5,102 bases of DNA from Scybalousia_A sp052170555. GTDB lineage: Bacteria > Bacteroidota > Bacteroidia > Bacteroidales > P3. Shown piece by piece: positions 1 through 5,102 of the stretch. The position numbers were made by a program, and so were the translations under genes. The notes under the pieces are model-generated. The model ran no database searches, was not told the origin of the DNA, and worked only from the letters and a program-made list of their open reading frames with translations. Where the stretch lies: positions 1-5,102 of the forward strand of contig JBQNAI010000021.1 in NCBI GenBank assembly GCA_052170555.1, read 5' to 3'. Every line of letters begins with the position of its first letter. Position 1 is the stretch's first letter.

Positions 1-431
1 TTAATATATTCTGACCAAATATTTTTTCAACTTTTTTTTAACAAATAGCATAATTTCTTGATAATGCGAAAGAAAAAAATAAATTCTTATTTTTTGTCGG
101 AAATATATTTTTCATATGTAACAATCCTGATATATCAATTGACTACATTATAAAAATAGTATACATATACAATATTTTATTGGAACTTATTTTTTTTAAA
201 ACCAATATTTTCAATATATCACTTGATACTGTGATCACATAAGAAGAATGTAATAGGAATAACAAAAAAGCAAGAATATTGAATTGCTGATAAAATAAAT
301 AATTAAAAAGGCTTATGCTTTATCAACTTTAATTTGGAGATGTAAGCAGTATGATACAATATCTACTAGTAATGCAATCGTTTTTTGTTAAAAATTCTAA
401 CAGTTTATATTATCTATGTCTAGCATATACG
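1..431. other. AT-rich stretch with no convincing gene
   Basis: I see no gene, tRNA or rRNA here. The sequence is strongly AT-rich with many short stops in all frames. It holds small palindromes such as TGATATATCA (128-137) and TGTGATCACA (230-239), neither of which can be tied to a function. A 31-codon reading frame (351-446) runs into the hairpin that follows and has a GGAG about 11 nt before its ATG. Its translation shows no recognisable feature, so I do not call it. The stretch may be the spacer beyond the leftward lipoprotein gene, or the decayed remains of something older. Confidence 0.6.
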
Positions 432-512
432 ATATATTTGGAATAAAGTGTGAGATTGGTAAATTCTTTTCAAAAAAGAATTTACCAATCTCACACTTTA
501 TTCCAAATATAT
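432..512. repeat. Perfect 39-bp inverted repeat with 3-nt loop, possible terminator
   Basis: The left arm is 432-470 and the right arm 474-512. They are exact reverse complements over all 39 bases, with CAA (471-473) as the loop. The core reads GTGTGAGATTGGTAAATTC and its complement. The hairpin lies 37 nt beyond the stop codon of the leftward lipoprotein gene, so that transcript would fold into it and it may terminate or stabilise the mRNA 3' end. It is much longer than a typical intrinsic terminator stem, and no U-tract follows it in the leftward direction, so a standard intrinsic terminator is uncertain. A small palindromic repeat element is the main alternative. The structure is certain; the role is inferred. 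Confidence 0.9.
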
Positions 513-549
513 GCAACTTTATCTTTACGAATAGTTATCTTTTATAATT

Positions 550-1422
550 TTATTTAACTAATATAACCAAAAATTTGCTTTTCGCCCAAAAAGCCGATGC
601 ATCTGTAATATCCAATGCTGTTGCCTTATTTACACCTCCTTCCAAAGAATAAGATGAAGATGGATGAGAGGTTAATATTTGTGTCTTATGACCAGGTAAG
701 ACAATATGCTTAACCCTCCTTGCATCAATTTTAGTGTATGCAGCCAAATCCGAATCATTTGATATACTTGTTTTCTTTCCAATCCCTAAGAAACCTCCAC
801 TGGAAGAAATTATTCCTTTTGCTCTCAACTGTTGTTTTGTGCCTATTATGTAATATACGGTATTTTTTTCATCCTCTACTTTCATTATGTGTTCGTCCTT
901 TTCTCTATTCTGAGCAGTCAGCTCCTCCAAGTTGCGATTCAATGTAGATATTGTTATATTCTTTTTTTGTAATTCAGTAGTCATCAATTGCAATTCCTCT
1001 TCCTGCTCCGCTATCCTTTGCTGTAACTTTTCTATAAAAGCTGCTAATTGTTTGTTATTGCTTTGTGTTTTTCGCAATTGTGCATTTAGATTAGATATTT
1101 TTTGTTTATTTTGGGCTAGTATTTCATTAATATCTTGTATTTGTGAAGTTATCTTACTTCTTCTGTCTCTATTGATTTCTCCACTCATGTTTTTGATTGT
1201 AGCAACGTCAGAGTACTTAGAAGTTACCACATCCAAATCGCTCTCTATGGCATTTAACTGTTCAAACAATTCTTCCAATTCTGAGTTTTTAGCATTTAAA
1301 ACCGCTTGAACCGAGTCTTGAATGGCTTTTTGATTAATAAGTTTTTCTTCCATTTCTTTTTTCCCACAACTTTGCACAAAGACCATCAATACAAGCCCTA
1401 ATGCTAACAAAATTTTCTTCAT
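550..1422 (-). CDS. Coiled-coil lipoprotein, possible surface adhesin-like protein
   Basis: This encodes a 290-aa exported lipoprotein. The N-terminus has two lysines, a hydrophobic stretch (about residues 4-16) and a lipobox FVQSC, with Cys19 as the likely lipidated residue, so the mature protein should be anchored in the cell envelope. Residues about 25-185 are rich in Glu, Gln, Lys, Asn and Leu in a spacing typical of a long coiled coil. The C-terminal ~105 residues form a separate region with GGFLGIGKK, LTSHPSSSY and a final FWAKSKFLVILVK. From memory this pattern (a FLGIG segment, LTSHPS-Y, and a closing FW-SK-LVI) recurs in Bacteroidetes lipoproteins, some annotated as Cbp1-like collagen-binding adhesins. 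I could not test that homology and would not assign a ligand. It is transcribed away from the thiamine operon and seems unrelated to it. The ATG at 1420-1422 is chosen because the signal peptide begins there. Confidence 0.85.
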   Translation of the reverse strand: MKKILLALGLVLMVFVQSCGKKEMEEKLINQKAIQDSVQAVLNAKNSELEELFEQLNAIESDLDVVTSKYSDVATIKNMSGEINRDRRSKITSQIQDINEILAQNKQKISNLNAQLRKTQSNNKQLAAFIEKLQQRIAEQEEELQLMTTELQKKNITISTLNRNLEELTAQNREKDEHIMKVEDEKNTVYYIIGTKQQLRAKGIISSSGGFLGIGKKTSISNDSDLAAYTKIDARRVKHIVLPGHKTQILTSHPSSSYSLEGGVNKATALDITDASAFWAKSKFLVILVK

Positions 1423-1474
1423 TTCTTAATAGTTTTATTAATTAATTATGTCGTTTTCTTCAAAAATTTGTACA

Positions 1475-1506
1475 AAAATGTAACAATTACCATTACCATT
1501 TACAAA
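1475..1506 (-). promoter_or_regulatory. Candidate Bacteroidetes-type promoter for the lipoprotein gene
   Basis: Reading leftward, a TTTG (-33-like, complement of 1503-1506) is followed after exactly 20 nt by TACATTTT (complement of 1475-1482). This is close to the Bacteroidetes -7 consensus TAnnTTTG, and 19-21 nt is the usual spacing. It would give a leader of about 45 nt before the ATG at 1422. No Shine-Dalgarno is seen, which is normal in this phylum. The last base of the -7 element deviates from consensus, so this is a reasoned candidate only. Confidence 0.45.
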
Positions 1507-1514
1507 TTTATGTG

Positions 1515-1522
1515 TATTTTTG
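1515..1522 (+). promoter_or_regulatory. Candidate -7 element for the thiamine operon
   Basis: TATTTTTG matches the Bacteroidetes -7 consensus TAnnTTTG exactly and lies about 60 nt before the TPP aptamer, so the transcript would carry the whole riboswitch. No good TTTG -33 element lies 19-21 nt upstream; the nearest text is ATTACC. The region is AT-rich, so a chance match is possible. Confidence 0.4.
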
Positions 1523-1574
1523 CACTCGGTAAATAAAACGACGTTTTATTTTATTTATTTTATTGGAAATAAAA

Positions 1575-1650
1575 ATATTTGGGGTGCTGAATAAAAAGTA
1601 GGCTGAGATTATACCCTTTGACCGTTTCGGTAATGCGGAACAGGGATATA
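1575..1650 (+). ncRNA. TPP riboswitch (THI element)
   Basis: This is a thiamine pyrophosphate aptamer in the leader of thiD. GGGGTGCT (1581-1588) opens it. P2 forms from GGGT (1582-1585) and ACCC (1613-1616). The invariant CTGAGA that binds the pyrimidine ring is at 1603-1608. P5 forms from TTTCG (1625-1629) and CGGAA (1636-1640) around the conserved GTAATG loop (1630-1635). CAGGGA (1641-1646) closes P4. P3 is short and poorly paired, and P1 is AT-only and weak. Bound TPP should repress the operon. The roughly 110 nt between the aptamer and the thiD ATG must hold the expression platform. I see no strong terminator there: ATCTG/CAGAT (1678-1682/1691-1695) is only 5 bp and its T-run lies in the loop, so control may be translational or by another pairing. 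Confidence 0.94.
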
Positions 1651-1760
1651 AGAAAAAGTCGCAAATAATTCTCAATAATCTGCTTTTTTACAGATATTCT
1701 TTCCTCAATTACTTTGAATCCTACTTATTAGGAATTCCAATTTATTACGGATAGCATGAT

Positions 1761-2579
1761 ATGGAGAAAATAAAAAGTGTATTAACTATTGCTGGTAGCG
1801 ATTCTATTGGAGGAGCTGGGATACAGGCTGATATAAAAACCATATTTTCATTAGGTTTGTATGCCGCCTCATGCATAACAGCGGTAACCGCACAAAATAC
1901 TATTGGTGTCAAAAGTATACAAGCCGTAAACAGTGAAATTCTAACCGATCAAATAGATTCCGTATTAAACGATATATCAGTAAATTCAATAAAAATTGGA
2001 ATGATATATACGAAAAAGAATATTTCTGCAATAAAAAATGCAATAATTAAACACAATTATACAAATCCCATTGTTTTGGATCCCGTACTTGTAGCAACTT
2101 CGGGAGACAAACTCACAAAAAAAGGTTTTTTAGACACATTAAAAAAAGAGCTTTTTCCTATTTGTGATATCTTAACACCAAACATAACGGAAGCAGAGAT
2201 AATTACGAATACTACTATTAACAATTTGGAGGATATGATTAGTTGTGGCAAAGAAATTATTGCGAAATACGGCGTGAGAAACGTAATTATCAAAGGCGGA
2301 CATTCTAAAAATGAGAATATGACCGATGTTCTTATCAAAGAGGATTATTCGTATAGATGTTTTGCTGCAAAAAAAATTGATAGTAAGAATACTCATGGGA
2401 CGGGCTGTACTCTTTCGTCGGCTATTGCCTCTTATTTGGCGATGGGTATGGACCTTGAAGACAGTATACTACATGCCAAAGAATATGTCTTCAAAGCCAT
2501 ACTGTCAGCAAAAGAGATAACAATTTTCAAAGGGCATGGTTCTACAAATCATTTTCATAGTTTGCAAATATTAAAATAG
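1761..2579 (+). CDS. thiD: Hydroxymethylpyrimidine/phosphomethylpyrimidine kinase
   Basis: ThiD phosphorylates HMP to HMP-P and then HMP-PP, the pyrimidine half used by thiamine phosphate synthase; it is a cytosolic ribokinase-fold enzyme. The 272-aa length is normal. Residues 11-24 carry the family signature AGSDSIGGAGIQAD, in which the second Ser of the usual SDSSGG is Ile. TAVTAQN (40-46) includes Gln45 at the HMP-binding site. DPVLVATSGDKL, LTPNITEAE and the VIIKGGH segment follow in order. THGTGC (211-216) is the anion-hole loop, with Cys216. The C-terminus has the usual GHG--NHFH motif. The ATG at 1761 is chosen because it starts directly before the conserved N-terminus; an ATG at 1756 is in another frame and stops after five codons. 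It is the first gene after the TPP riboswitch, with 78 nt before thiS. Its base composition is visibly more AT-rich than thiG's. Confidence 0.97.
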   Translation: MEKIKSVLTIAGSDSIGGAGIQADIKTIFSLGLYAASCITAVTAQNTIGVKSIQAVNSEILTDQIDSVLNDISVNSIKIGMIYTKKNISAIKNAIIKHNYTNPIVLDPVLVATSGDKLTKKGFLDTLKKELFPICDILTPNITEAEIITNTTINNLEDMISCGKEIIAKYGVRNVIIKGGHSKNENMTDVLIKEDYSYRCFAAKKIDSKNTHGTGCTLSSAIASYLAMGMDLEDSILHAKEYVFKAILSAKEITIFKGHGSTNHFHSLQILK

Positions 2580-2657
2580 TATACCGTCTTATGTAGGTTA
2601 TTGGATAAAGTATGAAAATAAAAATATTTAATATTAAATCGGAATTGAGAAACACAA

Positions 2658-2861
2658 ATGAAAGTAATCGTAAATAATAAGGAGAAAATAGTTCCAATAG
2701 GGTGCACAGTTGAAATGTTAGCACAGATAATAAGTATAAAAAGCAATGAACCTGTTGCAATAGCTATAGGAGAACAAATAATAGAACGAGAAGATTGGAA
2801 GAGGGTACGCCTTAATGATCGCGACACTGTAACAATAATAAAGGCGACATGTGGAGGTTGA
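2658..2861 (+). CDS. thiS: Sulfur carrier protein ThiS
   Basis: This 67-aa ubiquitin-like protein is the sulfur donor for thiazole synthesis. Its C-terminal Gly is adenylated by ThiF and converted to a thiocarboxylate, which ThiG uses. The evidence is the small size typical of the family, an N-terminal strand MKVIVNNKEK, a central VAIAIGEQIIEREDW (in the family, a variant of the -VAVNxExVxRxxW- segment), the RLNDRDTVTIIKATCGG tail, and the essential terminal Gly66-Gly67. The end overlaps the next gene by 13 nt, so translation is probably coupled. The immediate neighbours ThiE and ThiG support the call. No clear ribosome binding site precedes the ATG, as is usual in Bacteroidetes. ThiF is not in this window. 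Confidence 0.94.
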   Translation: MKVIVNNKEKIVPIGCTVEMLAQIISIKSNEPVAIAIGEQIIEREDWKRVRLNDRDTVTIIKATCGG

Positions 2862-4153
2862 TAGGAATAACACCTGAAAATACTGTTTTTCGTGAGCAAG
2901 AGCGTATTAGTGCTTGGATTCGTTCCAACGAGGTAGCTTATTTTCATATTCGTAAGCCTAATTACAACGAGCGGGAGATGTGCGAGTATCTTGATCGGTT
3001 TGATTTGGATATTAGAGAGCGACTAACCCTTAATGATTATCAATATTTGGCCAGGGAATTTAGTATTGGGGGCGTACATATTAACAGTAGGTTTAGAAAC
3101 GCCAGCACGATTGCCGAAGATATCGTTGATATTTACGGCAATCTGAGTAATAGTTTTAACAATCTGAGTAATAGTTTTAACAATCTGAGTAATAGTTTTA
3201 ACAATACGAGCCCAATGGGCATAAATATACAGAAAGAAAAACAACTACGCTTATCCGTAAGTTGCCATAGTATAGAGCAGGTGCGACAATGGGCAGGAAA
3301 AGTTGATTATTGTTTCTTATCGCCCATTTTGAATTCGATAAGTAAAGAGGGCTACCGATCCAAATTCTCGAGATGTGCTTTGCAAGAAGCCTTTCATCAT
3401 AATTTCTTAGATACTACAACGGTTGCACTTGGTGGAGTAACTTTTAATAATCTTGATATGCTTTCATCCTTGGGTTTTTCATCCTTTGCGATGTTATCCG
3501 GCTTATGGCAATTACCGCAAGCAATGTTTATATCTCACACCAACGAATATTACAATTACCTTGAGGGCTGCATTGCGGCACTTGAGGGGGGGATTCGTTT
3601 TATACAACTGAGAATGAAGGAGGCCGATGACGAGCAAATAATAGCAACAGCAAGACTTCTGCGTAAAGAATGCGACAAATACGGAGCAATACTAACCATA
3701 GATGACAAAATACATCTGTTGGATACAAATTTATTTGACGGTGTTCATCTGGGCAAACAAGATATTCCAATCGGCACAGCGAAACAAATAACAAAAGACA
3801 GGTATTTATTAGGAGCTACGTGCAATACTGTTGATGATGTTCGCAGAGCTGTTAGTGATGGTGCCGACTATTTGGGCGTAGGACCTTACCGCTACACGAC
3901 GACCAAGAGCAATCTTGCGACAATTCTTAAAGAAGAAGGCTACGTAAGTATTGTTCGTTATCTGCAACACTGCAATTGTAATATTCCGGTGTATGCTATT
4001 GGAGGCATTCGCACGGATGATATAACCAAACTGTTAAAAATCGGAGTTTATGGCATTGCCCTTTCTAACGAGATATTGAATTCGGGTGATGCTCAAAAGA
4101 GGAGTGAAAAAATTATCAACATAATAAAAGAGTATAACAAAGATGAACGATAA
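2849..4153 (+). CDS. thiE: Double-domain thiamine phosphate synthase: divergent ThiE/TenI-like domain fused to canonical ThiE
   Basis: This 434-aa protein is about twice the usual ThiE length. Residues about 225-434 are canonical thiamine phosphate synthase, joining HMP-PP and thiazole phosphate. They carry Q253-L-R255-M-K257, a TIDDK segment (Asp285/286; the usual Asn-Asp is Asp-Asp), DGVHLGKQD (297-305, with Mg-binding Asp305), GVGPYRYTTTK (343-353) and AIGGI (383-387). Residues 1-222 are a second TIM-barrel domain of the divergent type found in Bacteroidetes. It has HIRKP (33-37), LND (61-63), GVHIN (75-79), SVSCHS (136-141), LSPILNSISKEGY with Lys166, and ALGGV (193-197). This first domain lacks the Asp usually found after GVHLGxx, so its activity is uncertain; it may be a TenI-like thiazole tautomerase. 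It also holds three in-frame copies of NLSNSFN (98-118). The start overlaps thiS and the end overlaps thiG by 11 nt. The single open frame shows no sign of a frameshift. Confidence 0.93.
   Translation: MWRLIGITPENTVFREQERISAWIRSNEVAYFHIRKPNYNEREMCEYLDRFDLDIRERLTLNDYQYLAREFSIGGVHINSRFRNASTIAEDIVDIYGNLSNSFNNLSNSFNNLSNSFNNTSPMGINIQKEKQLRLSVSCHSIEQVRQWAGKVDYCFLSPILNSISKEGYRSKFSRCALQEAFHHNFLDTTTVALGGVTFNNLDMLSSLGFSSFAMLSGLWQLPQAMFISHTNEYYNYLEGCIAALEGGIRFIQLRMKEADDEQIIATARLLRKECDKYGAILTIDDKIHLLDTNLFDGVHLGKQDIPIGTAKQITKDRYLLGATCNTVDDVRRAVSDGADYLGVGPYRYTTTKSNLATILKEEGYVSIVRYLQHCNCNIPVYAIGGIRTDDITKLLKIGVYGIALSNEILNSGDAQKRSEKIINIIKEYNKDER
3140..3202 (+). repeat. Three perfect 21-nt tandem repeats inside thiE
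   Basis: The units 3140-3160, 3161-3181 and 3182-3202 are identical. Each starts AATCTGAGTAATAGT and ends TTTAAC. The unit is a multiple of three and starts on a codon boundary (codon 98), so it adds NLSNSFN three times without breaking the frame. It sits between the GVHIN and SVSCHS strands of the N-terminal domain, where a TIM barrel normally has a helix and loop that tolerate insertions. Exact identity of all copies suggests recent expansion and possible copy-number variation among strains. Confidence 0.97.
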
Positions 4154-4916
4154 ACTATTAATAGCGAACAAAGAGTTTGCTTCCAGATTATTTATTGGCA
4201 CGGGTAAATTTCCATCCAATCATGTGATGCGACAAGCCATTATCAGTTCTAAGGCCGAAATAGTAACTACAGCATTGAAGCGACTAAACACCGAACAAAG
4301 TGGCAGTGAGGATATCCTGCCCTTTATTCCCGAGCATTGTATGTTGCTTCCCAACACCTCTGGGGTACGCAATGCCCGTGAGGCTGTTTTTGCTGCGAAG
4401 ATGAGCCGAGCTGCTTTGGGTACTGAATGGATCAAATTAGAGATTCATCCCGATGCCAAGTATTTGTTACCCGATGTTAAAGAGACGTTAATGGCCACTG
4501 AAGAATTGGTAAGGTTAGGCTTTAAGGTTATGCCCTACATTCAGGCCGACCCTGTGGCATGCAAGCAATTGGAGGAAGCTGGGGCGGTAAGCGTTATGCC
4601 GTTGGCATCTCCTATCGGGAGCAACAATGGTATCAGAAACGAGGATATGCTTGGCATTATAATTTCCAATTCCAATGTACCCGTCATCGTAGATGCCGGT
4701 CTTGGTTGTCCTTCCGATGCTGCCAAGGCAATGGAAATGGGAGCGAGTGCTTGCATGATCAACACCGCCATTGCCATTGCCGATAATCCCGTTGTGATGG
4801 CCGAGGCTTTTGCTATGAGTATTGATGCTGGTCGTAAGGCTTTTTTGGCAGGACTTGGTGGCAAGAGCACTTATGCTGTTGCGACCTCTCCCCTAACGCT
4901 GTTTTTGGATGAATAG
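4143..4916 (+). CDS. thiG: Thiazole synthase ThiG
   Basis: ThiG condenses 1-deoxy-D-xylulose 5-phosphate, dehydroglycine and the ThiS thiocarboxylate into the thiazole phosphate moiety, in the cytosol. The 257-aa length is normal. Family markers run in order: LFIGTGKFPS near the N-terminus; VTTALKR; LLPNTSGVRNAREAV; GTEWIKLEIHPDAKYLLPD, with Lys98 as the imine-forming residue and Glu100 nearby; MPYIQADPVACKQLEEAG; VMPLASPIGSNNGI; VDAGLGCPSDAAKAMEMG (Asp184); and a NTAIAIADNPVVMAEAF segment. No key residue is missing. The start overlaps the thiE end by 11 nt. Sampled stretches are near 53% GC, well above thiD's. No terminator follows; a repeat array begins 20 nt after the stop, so the operon may continue beyond the window. 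Confidence 0.98.
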   Translation: MNDKLLIANKEFASRLFIGTGKFPSNHVMRQAIISSKAEIVTTALKRLNTEQSGSEDILPFIPEHCMLLPNTSGVRNAREAVFAAKMSRAALGTEWIKLEIHPDAKYLLPDVKETLMATEELVRLGFKVMPYIQADPVACKQLEEAGAVSVMPLASPIGSNNGIRNEDMLGIIISNSNVPVIVDAGLGCPSDAAKAMEMGASACMINTAIAIADNPVVMAEAFAMSIDAGRKAFLAGLGGKSTYAVATSPLTLFLDE

Positions 4917-4935
4917 TTACATCCAAAACCTTTTC

Positions 4936-5102
4936 AATCATACTAACAAACATTTCAATCATACTAACAACCTTTTTAATCATACTAACAAACATTTCAA
5001 TCATACTAACAACCTTTTTAATCACACTAACAACCTTTTTAATCATACTAACAACCTTTTTAATTACACTAACAAACATTTCAATCATACTAACAACCTT
5101 TT
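4936..5102 (+). repeat. Array of 21-nt tandem repeats, two variants, cut by window edge
   Basis: Seven full units and a 20-nt eighth lie head to tail with no spacers, starting at 4936, 4957, 4978, 4999, 5020, 5041, 5062 and 5083. All share AATCATACTAACAA or a one- to two-base variant (CAC for TAC at 5020; TTAC at 5062). They end in either CCTTTTT (type A) or ACATTTC (type B). The order is B A B A A A B A. Positions 4915-4935 look like a decayed extra unit overlapping the thiG stop (about 13 of 21 matches). The period of 21 equals seven codons and about two helical turns. Two forward frames and one reverse frame stay open, but no start or gene context supports translation. The array continues past the window end. 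Confidence 0.96.

Noticed and set aside
230..239. TGTGATCACA, resembling half-sites of a CRP operator
   Set aside because: It lacks the usual 6-nt centre of CRP sites and has no gene next to it to regulate.
351..446. 31-codon reading frame with GGAG upstream
   Set aside because: It is short, has no recognisable motif, ends inside the hairpin arm, and Shine-Dalgarno-like sequence means little in this phylum.
738..1309. Rightward open frames of 69 and 125 codons
   Set aside because: They are antisense to the lipoprotein gene, have no family resemblance, and their Cys/Ser/Leu-rich content is typical of the reverse reading of coiled-coil coding sequence.
1621..1631. ACCG-TTT-CGGT hairpin inside the riboswitch
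   Set aside because: It conflicts with the canonical P4/P5 fold, which is well supported by the conserved GTAATG loop; probably a by-product of those sequences.
4813..5088. A 91-codon leftward reading frame with heptad repeats such as VSMIKKV
   Set aside because: It is only the 21-nt array read backwards, continuing antisense into thiG. It has no start context, and an open frame is expected because the unit is a multiple of three.
4941..5099. TACTAAC in most units equals the yeast intron branch point
   Set aside because: The surroundings are bacterial operon DNA and no intron features are present; the match is coincidental.
4936..5102. CRISPR array
   Set aside because: The repeats abut directly with no unique spacers, and no cas gene is near.

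Overview
The window looks like chromosome from a low-GC member of the Bacteroidetes, most likely a Bacteroidales relative. Three things suggest this: TAnnTTTG-type -7 promoter elements with almost no Shine-Dalgarno sequences; a coiled-coil lipoprotein whose C-terminal region resembles Bacteroidetes-specific surface proteins; and a thiS-thiE-thiG gene order with a ThiE-like domain of the Bacteroidetes type. The species cannot be named from the sequence alone.

Layout: (1) Positions 1-431 are very AT-rich and hold no convincing gene. (2) Positions 432-512 form a perfect 39-bp inverted repeat with a 3-nt loop, just beyond the 3' end of a leftward gene. (3) Positions 550-1422 (minus strand) encode a 290-aa lipoprotein with a long coiled coil. 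(4) Positions 1423-1760 are a divergent control region. It has a candidate leftward promoter, a candidate rightward -7 element and a clear TPP riboswitch (about 1575-1650). (5) Positions 1761-4916 (plus strand) are a thiamine operon: thiD, thiS, a 434-aa double-domain ThiE protein, and thiG. The last three overlap at their ends (thiS/thiE by 13 nt, thiE/thiG by 11 nt). (6) From 4936 to the window edge there is a head-to-tail array of 21-nt repeats in two interleaved variants. It starts 20 nt after the thiG stop and is cut by the edge.

How the genes work together: ThiS carries sulfur as a C-terminal thiocarboxylate to ThiG, which builds the thiazole phosphate ring. ThiD makes HMP pyrophosphate. 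The C-terminal ThiE domain joins the two moieties into thiamine phosphate. The N-terminal ThiE-like domain is divergent and may act as a TenI-like thiazole tautomerase or a second synthase module. The TPP riboswitch gives feedback control. thiC, thiH and thiF are not in the window and may lie downstream.

The most unusual content is repeat biology rather than a new enzyme system. Two separate arrays of exactly 21-nt repeats lie on the same strand 1.7 kb apart and begin with the same bases. One is inserted in frame (three perfect copies, peptide NLSNSFN) inside the N-terminal ThiE-like domain. The other lies just after thiG. With the perfect 39-bp hairpin, these are the items most worth following up.
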